A program made the translations under genes and the position numbers. DNA of 64,000 nucleotides. It comes from Opisthorchis felineus. Taxonomy: Eukaryota > Platyhelminthes > Trematoda > Opisthorchiida > Opisthorchiidae. Of the stretch, positions 13,101 to 28,100 are shown one piece after another; within the stretch, counting starts at the first letter, position 1; every line of letters begins with the position of its first letter. The notes below the pieces were generated by a model that searched no databases, was not told where the DNA came from, and saw only the letters and a program-made list of their open reading frames with translations. Location: the NCBI GenBank assembly GCA_004794785.1, contig SJOL01009693.1, positions 67,968 to 131,967 on the forward strand, read 5' to 3'.

Positions 13101-16100
13101 TTTCTGTGGTATTGTATGCCCCCTTAGTCACCCATCGACGCCTATAAATGACATCAATTAGACCTCCCAAATGAACACATCTTGGTGTTTCAAGATATAT
13201 GTGCATTACCCCTAGAATAGCAGTGATTCAATGATGTAGCATGGACAAAGTGTCGTGAGGTTAATCGGACCAAAAATTAAGTACAACCAACCTTTCCCCA
13301 TGTATCACAGCTGAGCTCAAGTTGATAGGCTATATTGCTTCGCCGAAACCTGAAACGGCATTTGGCCATGAGGCCGCAGGTGGTTGTATGTTCTCCCTTT
13401 ATTTCATGTTACTAATCAATTTGCAAGTAGTAAGAATTAAGGGACAACTATCAGACAATCCGGTGTCCAGGCCGTTTTAGTAGATGGGTGCAGTTGGTCC
13501 TTTATAGCTATCGAAATAACTTGTCCGTCAAAATTCCATTCATTGAAAACAATGTTACCACTGCATAAGGCTTTCTTTTGCTTGACTTCATCAGACTCGA
13601 ATAGTCCAATAATCGGAAATGTGACGTGAAGGAAGTTCGTGCGTTGTTTTCCTGAACGACCATGTGATGACCATAGACGAAGCATAAACCCTGATGGGAC
13701 ACACGCCTCCTAACCTGAGGTGCATTCTTTATTGGTATTTAAGTTTTTAGGACGTTTAAGCCTCAAGTAAATATACTCTTGGTTTACTCGTATTTACCCA
13801 AAGATATTTCACAGCATGTTGACGAGCATCAGTATTATCCAGACACCTATGCCTGTTGGACAGTTTCACCTCCCATTCTCTTTTCACAACCTATATTTTA
13901 GGAACGCGAACGAGATGGTGAGTCCAAACTTTTATCATATTATTCTCTCAACATCTCAATACTTATTTCAAAACTACACGCAGTGGGCTGCAAAAAGAGC
14001 TTTAAACAGTTCGCTTCTCTCAGACTCAATAGCGATAAACGTCTAATGCTCCTTCGGCTGTTTATACATCATAAATCCGATAGAGTACACAGCACCTAAC
14101 GCTCCTCCAAGTGCATTAAATTAAAACGAACTTTGTTTATCTACTTCCGTTGCAAATATTTCATCTGTTTTTTTTCCTTACACGAGCATACGCCATCAAG
14201 AAGCATCATAAAAAAGACTGCGGAACTGTGGTTGTTATTCAGTGTAGCCGGGAAATAATTTGTCTTGGCGATCGCGGATTTCAAGGGAATTCATCATGAA
14301 ATCATAAGGATGTTTCATTCTGCGCAATTATTGTTTGCTTCTATTTTGGAAACATGCCAGTGAGAGAACTGAGTCAAACACCATTTTTTTGTTTCCAAAA
14401 CCTTACAATATCACTTACGACTGGACCCAAAAATAGTCGTCACTGATAAACAGACAAATCCCCTAATCCACAAATCCCCTCCTCGAGTGTTCTTCCATTA
14501 CCAGCCATGAACCAGAAAAAGACTAAAATTTATACAGCCAGTGGACGTGCAAAATGTAAAACGACAAGTGCACTTTAGTTCCAGTGTCTGCATATACCGT
14601 ACAACGAATGTGACTTGCTGCTTCGTCTGCCTGTTTTGTGGTCCAGTAGCCACAGCGTACTTCAGCAGTAATACTGTGCTGCCTGACGATGAGTCTAGCG
14701 TATTAAAATAACGCAAGGTAGTTAAAAGAAACGGTCCGCTTATTTTGCCGTCTCCCCATTGTGAAAAAATCCTTCTGTGCCTTTTTTTCAGCGGAAAACT
14801 ATTTAGGCTTTGATATTTCTGAAGCCTTTTCACGATGTCTCAACTTTCTGTTGACAGTAGTAGGAAATAACTAAAGTTCGACTGATGATCACACAACTTT
14901 GTACCGATTACACTAAATTTGCTTCATGATAAAAATACAAAAGAAGTAAGACAACTACACTCGTTTGGATAGCACTTTGGTTTTTATGGGAGACTCGCCT
15001 GAAATCTAGCTGAATCTCTCGTTTAGGATGCTCTTAAACAACTGAATGTGCTGCACCAGACTGCCTCGTGTTTCAATTGTTAAGATATTTGAGATAACGC
15101 AGTACATTCCATAGTCACAGCACATTGCGCGTCAGGTCGAAGGGCTTTCAGCAACTTTTGAGTTGCCATGTCCATAAAAAAAGGTGTAACTTCCATGGGC
15201 TTTTGAATGGGCATGCTAAGTACGCAGCCAAAAGCTGTGGAAAAACTTAGCACAATAAATGGACTTGACGTAGAAGTGTTATTTTTTTGGCCTTCTTTTT
15301 TTAGTTCGTTCCCTAATTTCAGCAGCAAACCGGACTTAATGCCGCATTCTAGAACAGTGAATATTATTCTCATCTGTGGCACTTCCCCCAAACGAGATGT
15401 AATGTAGTCACCCTATTTCCTTTTTGAAAGTAGCCTGAAGCTAGGTAGAAAACGTAAGAATTTGATGCACTAAAGGTTGTCAGACCACAGAACACTTCGA
15501 GTGGTCTGCGTGGGAAGCTTTTTCACGGGTACAGTCGAAAACGAAGGTATTCAGTACGAATGTCCATTTTGTCGGTGCCAACTGCCTTCAGTTAGTTAAT
15601 GCAAATCACTCGGTGTCTTGCGGCTAATTTCCTCAAGACGACGAAAACGTCACAAATAGCTTACGGCAATCATAAACAACTGACAGGCTTGTTCCAAGTA
15701 TTGAACCCTCCTATATTAACTGAAATGGCTGAGACGATCGCTGTCCTATGACTTCAGGATTGCTCAATCTAACTGAAATAGTAGCTGAAAAACGTTGTCA
15801 CTTACACCGTTTCAGACAGGTTTGGTAAACACACAATGCCTGTTGCTTTACAACAGCGTTTAAATTAACCTTCTGGATACTCTAAGAGAAAAACTTGTAA
15901 ACCTCCGGAGGTGACTGCCACTGGGATTTCACCTATCGCATCCAAAAGGGAAGGGTGTAAAAAGCGTTTGTCAAGATTTTCTCGTCAAGCATCAATCTCC
16001 AATAAATGCTTGTGGGAATGTCGTGGCCTAGTTTTTGAGGTCACCCGTAATTGCGCAGTCGCTGAGCAGTGTGTGTTATGCATGGTGGTCAGCAGAACCG

Positions 16101-19100
16101 CACCATCGTTCAACGTAGCATAATTGTGGTCGACATTGTGCCCCATTTACGCTTGCTTGGTCAATACACACATATATATATATATAACACATACATGTAC
16201 GTAGCCACTGTTCGAGATAGCATGCTCGTCAAGCCCATTCATTGCGCAGATAAAGCAGTAATATTTAAGTGACTGTGGGAAAGTTGTGGCCTCATTCCTG
16301 AGGTCGTGCGAAGCAGTCGGCCGGCCGCTGGAAATCCCGTGGTAAATCTCGGGAGTACGGAAAATCGGAACGAAGCATTCGGCATTGAACAACAAGCAAG
16401 TGTATCGCAACTTGGAACTGCAAACAAGTGACATATAAAAAGGGTTAAATCCTAACCTTGTTTGAGAGTCGTCGGACGGGTTCCCGACCGCATTTGGTTT
16501 GAAAAATGAAAAATATATAAACTTCCATTTCACTACTGCCTCACATCAATTTATTCTCATTCGTTGGCCAGATGCAGAAAATCGATCCTGAAAAGCAAAA
16601 AGCAGTTTATTAGCGTGATTTCTGAGCGCATTTTGTCACAGACGGCCACAAATTGTCCGGAGAAAAACAAGAGTGAACTGGAAAGTCAGAACCAGCTTAC
16701 CAGTTGTTACTTTACTTTGATTAAGCTTCTCAGGCAAACGGGATTAGCAGTACCAGGTAAACAACCATCCAGTATTCCGACAAATACTCTCATTTGCACT
16801 TGAATTTGGTTTTGACAGAACACTCAACTGAATCATTCGTTTATTATGGTCGAAGAGTTTCCAGCGACCGCATAAGTAGTGTGTTACGTCTAGACAACCA
16901 TCCAGTATCATTTGTTACGGAGACACTCGGTCCGAGGTAGACAATCGGGGACTCAGGAAACGGAACTATTTTATCAACTGTGTGGCTATCTTACCGTGCA
17001 CTTTACTATCCAAATTTAAAATATTGACAACACCACCATCATGCACTTGTTACAGTCAAGTGAGCCCAACACTCCAAGTGATCAAAATGATAGTGTATGC
17101 ATGATTTGTTTTAAGGGTTACAATGCTGACTGCATACTAAACCAGCAAACGAATGAATACACTCCTGTATTCCTCGTACTTCGAAGAACTTACAAAAGAC
17201 TTAAGCGTTGTTCTGTACGCAATGTTGTATGCGACCGGGTTCAGCAAATCCAAAGGTGATTGCTGTTGATCAGGTGACAGTTGATCCGTTCGTCGAGCTT
17301 GGCATTTGGTTTTCAAGGTTTTCGTCACCATGTTAGAAATCGCCAGTGTGCGTTTGGGTGGGCCTCCTTGCAAGCGACGAAACGTTCCCAAGCCAGTTGC
17401 CAAGCTCGGTGAACGGATCAGCTGCCACCTGATCAACGACCAATTAACCCACCAGAGCTATCAATATTGAGACACATTGTCAAAGACATGCAGCGCGTAG
17501 TGTGCAGATGTTTTGGCTAAACACACCACCGGTGTCAGTCCAAACACGGTTCAGCCGTTACGCACTGCGTGAAGAGGCTCCATAAAGACCAACAAATGGC
17601 ATGAATAACTGACTTCAGCTTCAACTGACATAAGTGTCCGTCTCGCCTTGGCTAGTTAAGCAAGCCCTTGAATGTTGACCTTACATTGACAGTCCAAATG
17701 TTGAGTCCTAAAACTTCATCAGTTGTAGGTGGTTACGAGATTCTTGGATCCATTCAGAGGGCTGCGAAACCGTTCCTTAAAATCAGATAAAAAGGAGTGG
17801 CATTTCTCCATTCAGATAGTTATCCGGAACCAGTCAGTCAGTACAATTGTCGTCTGCTTGTTTCATTCTTAAGAGTAAGCATCCTGACGAAACATGTGGG
17901 CTAAGCACTAACTAACTAAAGCTCGTACATAAGGATGAGAAGAACGCACAAAGCCCCTTTCCATTTACGATTAAGAGTCAGACTGAATTAGTACGTTGAC
18001 TTTGAACAACTACGTCACCTACATGCAGTTTTTTTCGGAGATCCAAAGGTTCACAGCTTGTTTCAAACACGTTAGATCTGTATTTCTGGAGGATAATTTT
18101 ACTTTGGAAGACACATCAAAGTTGTCTGCCATTGGGGTTATTAATTAATCACTGTAGGGACAACCACAGTGAGTAAAATTTGATTTCGTTGGTCCCTTCA
18201 AGCTCTGTTTCTCTCAAAATTGATCTCTTCCCAGAAGGAATGGTCTAAATTCATCCTTGGAGGTAGTCTACTCAGAGAGGCCAACCGTAACCCATAAGTA
18301 ATTACAGAAGAGGTCCGAACATCAGTAGAACGTGCAACTGTTTATCCAGTCTTCAAAAGGCTTGTTCGTCTTTGCCCATCGTGCTCGACAGCTGCGGAGG
18401 AAATCTTTGGAACCGTAGTTTCTTCCGTTGGAATGAAAGAAAAGATACCATTGCAACATAAACCACAAGCCCTATTCAATAAAAGACGGACTCACCTTTA
18501 AACACTGATGAATGAATTATATTTTACACTTAGATTGGTACCGTCAAATCGCATGCACTTTTATCTTCTTCCAACAGGCGAATTTTTAACATTTTGAACT
18601 CCATGCAGTTCAGCATACGTTGACAGCAAAATTAACAGTGACATGCTACAACACTTCAAAGTTGATGCCCGCCACAGCGCGAATTTAGTCCTTAAGTTGA
18701 CGATTAACGAGCCCGTTCAAGATACAAGCTAGTGAAAACTTGGATTCCCTGTTTAAGCGTTAAGATGGCCTAATGTTGTAATGAGTGTACAAGGTAGAAC
18801 TGGCCACTGAAATAGCGGTCTTTAGTGAATGACTGCTACCCAGTAAGACTGTTGAAAGAAGGCTGTTGAAAGAAGTCGGGAGCTACAAAGCCCTTGTTAG
18901 TATCATCCATAATGCTATGCCTTGATCACAACCTAACAGCAAAGATTTGGAACACAACTTGTTTTTTTCTGCGCACGAAATATTACAGTCAATGCGAGAG
19001 AACGTACGCAGTGAGAAACCGAAAGTCATGATGACAAAGAACCGCATGACCACTGAGTTTTGATGAATGCAAAATGCGTTCTACCCAGAAGAGTACGGAG

Positions 19101-22100
19101 AGACGCTAAACAATGGATAACACAGTTAGATTTTAGTGCGCAGTGAATGATAACTAAACTCAGAAGTAAAACGACAAGTTATATCCAAGCACACAGGTTC
19201 GGAGAACCAAAGAGGGGGGATCACTTGAGAAAAGCGTAAAAACTTCAGTGCGCTAACGTCGGTATGCGTTCGGCCGGTTGGGAACAGAGGTAGAAGATTA
19301 GAGAAGATTAAAATGGGCGAAAAACAGGTGTTTCAACTACTTTAGGTCCACGAAAGGAAGGAAAAGATGTCAATCACAGCATGTAAACTCGAAACGATGA
19401 GTAAAATGACTATGGCCTTGTCTGGCCTTATGGTGACCATTTTCAGTATTTGTCCAGCATCCGCGTCCAAGCGTCCACTGCGCTACCAGACTAGGAAATC
19501 GGAGAGGCGGACTGATCGATTAAGGTAACTAGGACAGTTCGAGGAGCAAGGCTAACCAGTGAGTAAAATGGCGAACAGGTTAGCCATTTCAGACGTCACA
19601 ACCCAGATTTTTCAGCCCCTGCAGGTAGAGTAGTGGTAACACGCTCTCTCCGTAACTCAAAACTACGGACTCCAGTGGTATAAGCATCTAATGAGCTGTC
19701 TTACGAGTGAAACCGGAATCTATTGTTGCCTTTCTTTAGTAGGGCAAGAATAGCCCTGCCTGAGTATGAGGTGGACTGCTCAAAAATGATTATGTGTACA
19801 GTGTAGTGAACGCTGCTAGTCCAATGAAACCACCGGAGTGATTGCTCCAGTGAATGAAAACTAGATGCACTTAATCAATTTACGCAGTGAATAAACACAA
19901 CTTTATCGGAAAAGCCACATTTGAGAAAATTATTTCGATATCTTCAATACCGCTCCAACGGTACCAGAAGGCGGTCCTTGCAAAGTCACTCATTTGAAGA
20001 ATATTATGAACGGACGGTTCAACTAGGATTCCTCTGAGTGTGTCACTAACTTTAGCCTTATTAGTGTTTAAGTGTTTGTACTAATTCTTGCACACTTCTG
20101 TAACCGGTCGTTGATATTCGTGGCAGCTGAACAACCGAATGACAAGAGTAGTGATAGGCCCCACTTCCAAACCTGCCTCTTTAAATTATGTGTAGAACCA
20201 AGCCACCAGACACCAAGCGTATCAAGTGTACTCAGTGGAATTGCATTCGGAAATATTGTTGAGATTAAGTCCAAAAGCAGGTCCCCTTTGTGGTGGAACA
20301 TTTTGACAGATAATCTGTCGTTATGACTGGTACTGTCCATCGTTATTTCTCTAACTGTGCGATAAGAACATGGGCTTCCAGTAGACAAAGTGAAAGAGGG
20401 AACAAGTAAATGTCAGAGCTTTTGTTTTCTTTCCTCATTACATTTCAAAAGTAGAAGCTAATTTGTTAGATGAGTGGTTGAGCGGTACATCGGAGTATTT
20501 CGCTTTATATCTTTGGTTGCACATCAGAGGAAATTGACAGGTGAGTACAAGGATCATTACCGTCTAGATGTCGCAAGCAAGGGAATGCCTAGAAAAGGAC
20601 CGTTTCCTTCTGTTCTGGTTTCCCTCTTCTAATAACAATGGATCCAGCAGAGTGTAGCATCCTACCGCTCGTGATCTTGTACATGATGTAGAACGCATCT
20701 GCCGAACTGACACAATTCCCACTCTCAAGGAATTGACGGACTATCGATGAAGCCGGTGCAACTGTGCACTTGTTTACAAGTTTGAAGCTGTATTCGAGCA
20801 TGTTTGAACGGAGTGATTCATAGACCACTTAATTCAAACTGGGATGCGTTCCGCCTGTTTACGTCAAAGTCGCCTCTCAATCAGACCGAGGTAGATGGCC
20901 GAGTACTTACGCCTAAAACGGTAAACCACTTTGCAGAGGATGGACTGAGGAGTGGAACTATGGGTGCAGGGATCAAAATTCGGCTACAGTTGTAGATGAG
21001 CGTAGGTTTAACAGCGTACTAGGTTTGCTTAATAGCGTAGATTAGACGCTGCTGCGCCAGATTACTGATATCACCTCCTCTGAATTTCAAATTCAGTAAA
21101 ACTTCCACTTCTTGAGCTGAATAGATCAGCACCGTCTTTGGCCGAAGCTTGATAGACCAACTTTCGACATCTCAGTGACGAAAACTCCTTCAGTTTTATC
21201 AATTTATCTAATACTGTTTGGTAGTCTTCACTTGAAACGATACAGCGAAATACACCCGGCGTGTCGTTCAACGTCTCAAACTCTTCAACAGGAAAATCGC
21301 ATTTCAACATTAGGTAGATCTTATAAACAAAGTCGTAAAATACAGTCTGGCGACATTTACGGCAGCTTTTCTCCTCATCGGTCGCACGAACAGTCATCAC
21401 CAGGTGGGTCAACTTGGAGTGGATCTCCGTGTTTCACGGCCATGGAACAATGGGCAATCTCAATACCCAACCAAGCAATCAATAAGTCCGTCGCTATTTG
21501 ATATTTGCGCACCTTACACATTTGTTCTTCGCCTGGTCTGCCAAGAGTGACACCGTGGCGCTGAATCTCAAATGTCGGTGTGTGATCTTACTTTAGCCGT
21601 AGTGTTTATTTGGTTTAAACCGCCACAATCACCATCGCGCGTCGCCGGCAGAGAAAAAGTATGCCGCTAAATTGCTTCAAAGACAGAAATTTCCGCTTGG
21701 ACTACATTTATGACTGCCAGATTGGCACCTACCCGCCAACCCAACCACAGTAAGATGAGAAAAAGGCCATTTCAGCTTAGTGAATCCAACTTCAAAGATA
21801 TCCGGTGCCTGACCGACTCGGGGGTGCATTTGTGTGCCTTTCTTTTCCGTACATAATTAGTGTCAACGTCTGGCATGCACACAAACAACCAGGCCTTCAT
21901 ATGCACGTATCCACACGCAAACACGCAAACACCACACAAACACAAGAGCAAATAGTTTAAGTTGGCTATGGCGGTACTTTTGATGTAGATCAAAGCCATG
22001 AAAGCGCCTTTTGTAGAGCGCAGGAGACAGAGCGAAAGACACACAGCATTGCCTAAAGCTAACGATAAAGCGAACTTGCCATTTCATACTCTTGCCGCCG

Positions 22101-25100
22101 CTTGCACGCGGGTGATTTTGATCTGGCCAAAGGCAGTAAAAATTTATGGAACCCGGTTTGTACCGGGTTGTTAATGTTGATGGGCTACTTGGTGGCAAAT
22201 GAAATACGATACGTTGCGAATAAACATCTGTGCCCATAGATTGCAAGCCACAAGCGCACAGTAACATTTTTCCATGTTAGGCGCGGGTCGGTTGATTAAT
22301 GAGAAACGGTCATCGTTTGAATAACTGTGGTACTGCTGAAGTTGGATAACTGGAGAAAGCCCTGTTTGGCTGCAAGTGTCTTTCTCTGAAATATAGATTT
22401 TTTTAGTTTTCGATTGTTCGTGGACAACTAATATGAATTGCTAAAGAAATGTTTGCACTTACACAACAGATAAAGGCTGGCACAGAATCGAATGAGCAGA
22501 AAAAGTACAGGTGTTTAGTGTGCCCGTGAGATCAAGCGATGTTTGTGGACCCGATCAACGCGAATCGTGATTCGTACAGCTCGATGCGTTACATTATCAC
22601 TAATCTCTGCAACAGCCTCAAAACTTCCTTTTTCGGAAGCGAATCTGCCAGTTGAAAAAGTATTCTTTTTGACTTCTCGATCGTACCATTACTCATTACT
22701 TCAAGTTATGGAGTTTAGTTCATTGTTCATCCCCGTCAGCTTGTGACCAGTTATTCAGGAGAACAGTAACTACTGCAAGTTGTGACATGCTTGTTTGGTC
22801 TCCCAAGATATATTTTGCGCTGAAATCAGTATTTATAGGAAAATATTTTTAAATACACAAAATACAACAGTACGGAAAACAATGTACTCATTAGATAGTA
22901 TGTGTGAAGTTCAGCATTCATTTGCGAACTGAAGCCGTGTGAATCTGAAACACAAATTATGGGCTTTAACCGAAAATGCGGTGCAGAAGTTGCCTCAGGG
23001 TTCAACAGGGCCGATATCCAGGAAATCAAAGTAGTTGGATGGACCCGATTGGGGTTTGTCTGCCAACAGTGACTGGATCGCAGGATGCCTACGCATGCAT
23101 ATGCTAATGCAGTTGGGTTGGGAACTGTCTGATATGCCACAGCATGTGCTTTCATAATACTGATGGGAAACCAGTAGAGTAAAACAGGTGGGTAAATATG
23201 CAGACATCTGTTGAAGGCCACCAGGAGGCCCAAGCATGGCGACCTAGCAGAGAACACCAGCACCCCATTGAACACTGAAATACTTGTATCAGCGGTCAAT
23301 TCCTCCACGTTTCAGTATGATACTTCACTTCTCTCGCACAGCATTGTAGGACGACACCCGCGGCGAAGAGCCACTTCCTCTGCAGTGGTTAGGTACTACA
23401 GCCATAGGTTACTTACTCAGACTTAAAGCGGTCTTGCCAGAACTTGCCGCATCCCGACCGACATAACATCATTACGTTCTATAATGCTTATCAAAGTGCT
23501 CCCAAAAGTCGAACCGTTATATGAAGTTACTGGTGCTGGAAATTTAGCCCCGACTAGTTTACGATTGGGGTGTTCATGTTTGAGCTCCGAGAGGCACCCA
23601 TCCCTTTCAGATCAATTTAAGTGCGTCGTATGACCTCAAAGCAAACTGACCTTTGTTGGACACAAGTATACCTGTTTTACTCAAGTTCTGGCCTCCCCCG
23701 GGATTCACAAATTCAGCCGTCCACATACCGACTGCTGATGGTGCGACTCAAGGTCATGCATTTTGCATGATTTAGGGAACTCAGGTGAGTGTTGATCAAG
23801 CTGATTCAACGTGCGAGGATACCTCTATGTGATACCCCTAGGGCGATATGGTTCAGTGGTTAGAGCGCAAATTTACTGACCGGAAGGTCCGTGGTTCGAA
23901 CCCGAGCTCTGCTTCTCGACTTCAGCTGTCTAGGCTTGAGCGACCTGGCAGTATCCCAGCCCTCGTGCTTCCTTCGGGTGGCATGGCAGCTAGGCACCGA
24001 AAGGGTGTTACAGCTGAATAACGATCGACGATCACCCCTATGGTTTTACTATTTGCTTTGCGACAACTGATTAAGTGTACATCATTCGACTCCTAAGTCT
24101 GTGTTTAACATTTGAGAGATGGGAGTGCTCCCCATATTTGATGAGCCTCTGACAGGTCCACTTGTTTCAACATAGTTGATGGCACTAGATTTTTGGATCA
24201 TACACCTTTTACGGTACTCCAAAGAGCTCCTTGCTATGACAGCAATATGCAAACAACTGAATTTCTGCGTGATTTTTCGTCAGCCGTTCATTTTTTAGCC
24301 CATGCAGGCATTTCGTGTGGCGGTTTTGACAACATCTTTTTTACTTGAGCCCTTTTGAGTTCCCATTGGTAACTGAGGTTACATTCATTCATATTTGACC
24401 CCGATAACTGGATATTGCCGCACAAAAAATCTACATTTGTGATAAATCCCAAACATACGCGTGCCACTGACATACAAAGACCTAATTCGTGGTTCTTGAA
24501 ACTTCACATTCCCACTTCTTCTCAAATAGGTCTTGTAAAAACGTTCAGTCCCACACTCTATTTATTACTACTAATTCCCCATTCCATTCCCACAACAGTT
24601 GAAGACGCCTGTGCGGACGTGAAGTGTAGACTAGGGGAGTGGTGCAACCAGGGTCGCTGCGAATGCTTGGACACTTGTGCGTCTGATTGGAACAACTTCG
24701 ACCGAAAAGTAAGGCGACATTTTTCGTATTCTGCTTAGTCTAACATATCTGTTTGGTTTGAGCCTAGGTAAGTGATCAGTAGACACTTTGTTCTTGGAAC
24801 CAGCGACAACTGTGGCCGTAACTGTAATCATCTTGGGACGTTTGCTGAATTCAATGACTCTATAAGCCTAGAAGAAACCGCAGGCTTTTGGTGTAGCTTT
24901 TTTCAAGCGAAAATAAGTTCCAGGTTTCATGTATTAGATTCACTACGAACGGGGTCAGTTAAAGTGAGTGTTGGCAAAATTTGCGATTTGGCAGCATACT
25001 GAGCGATTAGCGAGCGTTTCGTCATGGACAAAACCATCGCCCCGGTGACTGTGTTGCAAATTCCTGCAAACTGGTACACAACAGAGTGCTCCTTCATAAG

Positions 25101-28100
25101 TATCTAAAGAACATAGTGGAAACCAACCGAAGAGAAACGTAAAAAGCTGGTTCCGCTAAAAAGACCCTTAAAATATGGATGCAGCAATTTTCAGGATCAG
25201 CCCATGCATCAGCCAAACTTCTCACTTCATCAGTTGGTCAGGTCGGCCGGTTCTTTGTGACTGACAAGCCGATGCACAGGTACACACATGTCGACACCTG
25301 TAGGACTGCATGACTTGATCCCGGTCAAACTAAGAGTAGACGTTCCTGGTTAACATGAGCAAGATGATCGCCCGAAGTTATTGGGTTTAGCATTAGGTTC
25401 ACCGTTATTATTTCACCGAAAATTCGGAATTTACAATTTTCTTACGTGTGAATAAGAGCTTCGGCTGAACACTTTGCGGAAGATCTTTCAAGTGCTCGTA
25501 AGTAGTCTCTCGCCTGTGATCCATCTCTGGAGACAAGATATTATGGCACTCAAATCGTCCATTCAAGAAACTTTCAGTGTGCTTTTCAGTGGGAATTTCA
25601 CAGTAAAATTTTATCGCTGCTGTGCAAATGCTTACCGCAGTGGGATGCAAAGCGCTCAAAATTTATAACCTCTGCCGGGTTGGCTACAATTCAATCAACT
25701 CATCAAACTTGTTTCAAAACTATCTACTCAATAACACAAACACAGAGGCTGTTTATCAACCTCGGTTTTCCGTGCGTGTGAATTTTCGGAGTAATTATTT
25801 GATACACAATTCGCGAGCGGATCCATACACATAAGCAGACAAGATCAGCACGTAATATTTACTAATAACTCATGGTAATTCGTTGCTTGGAAAAGGTTAT
25901 CTCTTCTTACTCAGCTCTCAGACAGTTTTGGTTGACTAATTCAAACCTTCAGCAAATTTTACCACAAACCAAATCCCGGCGCTAACTCCATCTCTTGCTT
26001 TTTGCTTAGTGTGCAGACGACCTGTCTATTTCCGAATAGTCAGGTTGTTTCATACCAGTGAGAATCGACCGATGCATCATGATTGAATTACGCACCAGAA
26101 TTGGCTGAGTCAGTAGAACGACCTTATTGAATCAACCCTTTCATTAAAAAAACCCGTTCACCTCATACTTAAAGTGCCCTATTCGGAGGCTAAATTTCAG
26201 TTGGCTTTAACGATGCAGGTATATGATATCCAAATCTGGGGTAGTATAGGTTGGCGTGTGGAACCAACAACGTTCTCGTCGAGTGAGCCACAGCACATTG
26301 CGATAAGAACCAGTAGTATGTGTATATTAAGCCAAGACCAAATTTACAAAACAGCAGATGTGAATATTTGGCTCAGCAGCACTCAAAACAACGCGGCTGA
26401 CCGCTAAAGTGCGGTCCTTAACTAAAGTTGTATAAGAAATTACAAAACACCAAAAAAGTGACTTCAGGTAAAAGTGCTTCAAATATTCAGACAAGAAAAC
26501 CTTGCCTTCGAGGACAAGTGACAGGTTCTTTCTCCCTGGTACGGTACCACATAAGTCTGCAGTAAAGCTCTAAACAACCCACAAATGGGTTTCTATTCTG
26601 GAGTGTGTTGTGCAACTAGAAGGGATTCTTATGCTTGTTCCGCTAAAATACAGTCGTCAAAATAAAATGGTTGTAAATATTCCGGTGATGTAATGGAAAG
26701 GAGGGCGAACTTCACTACACTGAGTGAGTGGTCACCCCACTAAGTCCAACTAGTTGCAATGACGCCTCCAGTTCCGCTACTACTGTGCTTTCCTAAGAAA
26801 GTTCATTCCATGGAACCGGAGCAGATGGTCCTTCCTTGATGTGGTCTTTCTTCATAGGATTCAGTAACTATGTCATGGTCACCGGACCACTACACAGTGT
26901 GTGACCAACCTCCAGCTGTTCCCGCTGAAAGTGTATTCCACTATGTGCTGAGGCATGTTCAATGTCATTGTAACTAGAAGGAAATGAATAAATAAACAAT
27001 CCAAATGTAACCATCGCACGCGAAGTATCGCACGACAAGTATAAATACCATGCTATTTAAAAATGATTGAATTCTTTAATTATCTGCAGTTGTGTGTGGA
27101 TGGCAACACCTACAGACACGAATGTGACCTCTGGCGCAATCAGTGCTACTGTCGAACAGGTGATTCTCGATGCGGTGGAGAAACGTTTAACAACCATCGT
27201 GCCAACGACGACGCTGTGATCAAATATTACGATGAATGTCGGGGTGAGTTTGACATACGCCTTCCCCGTAACAAAATCATAAGCCTTCGGAGTTGAGTAC
27301 ATTTCAGTTCGTTTTGCTTTACAGATCTAACGGAGATGTGCGACTGGGAACAACAAGAAGATAGTTTCCCCATTAGACTTGGTATTTGGTTTCAGGAGCT
27401 TTTGAGACAAAAGGTAAGCTAAATAACTGAGAAACTGGTAGTGGACGATCAGAGGCTGACTTAGTTTCAACTTGAGAAACAATTTTTACGAATGTGATCT
27501 TCTTTGCCTGGGTTTAAAGACCCTCAGGATTACTGTATTTTCAGGTTTGTAGATGTCTACAGATTCCGAATACAAAGCAGTGTATCCATCCCAAGCAAAA
27601 GTTTACATCTAGACAGTGTTTCATTTGCACTAGGTTCTCTCTTCCGGACACTCTATAGTTCTAATAAATATTGATTGTATTCTGCTGAGAAAACCCCGTC
27701 CTTCAGCACTTGACTTATGCATAGTGTCGCTCAAACATCCTCGTTAGTTTTGTTCGAAAGTCACAAGTCACCCTGAGTGGGATTCAACCATATGAAAGCG
27801 TTCTTTCCGGTGTTCCTCCATGAGAGTTGACTGCAGACGTTACAACATGGTTCAAATCTAACGAACAAGCCAGCGGTAGCTTGTAACCACTATATCCCTT
27901 TGTTATTCCGCCACTTATTCCCTCAGCTGTGTGCAAGAAACAGCGATTTCCATCCTTCGAAAGGAATCGTTTGCGGATCTGATCCTTGCATTTTCCCTAG
28001 TCAGCACATTATGTATCTCAGAATCGATGACCTTCGGGTGCTTTACAATGTCTCTTACCCATCGGGTATTCGCTGTAATTCGATTAGTTGACATCCATAA

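Larger units (their letters stand above)
10103..24598 (+). other. SPARC intron 1, about 14.5 kb
   Basis: Donor GTAAGT, acceptor CCACAACAG. It holds the repeats at 10490, 14945, 16820, 17265 and 23841, a short (TA)n at 16168, and no recognisable coding exon. The open frame at 22826-23308 (minus, 160 codons) has no family resemblance. Confidence 0.55.

Noticed and set aside
19620..19740. tRNA-like A-box sequence (GTAGAGTAGTGGTAACACGC)
   Set aside because: No B-box at the right distance and no pairing ends.
22826..23308. 160-codon minus-strand open frame in SPARC intron 1
   Set aside because: No recognisable domain, composition like random AT-rich DNA, no fitting gene context.
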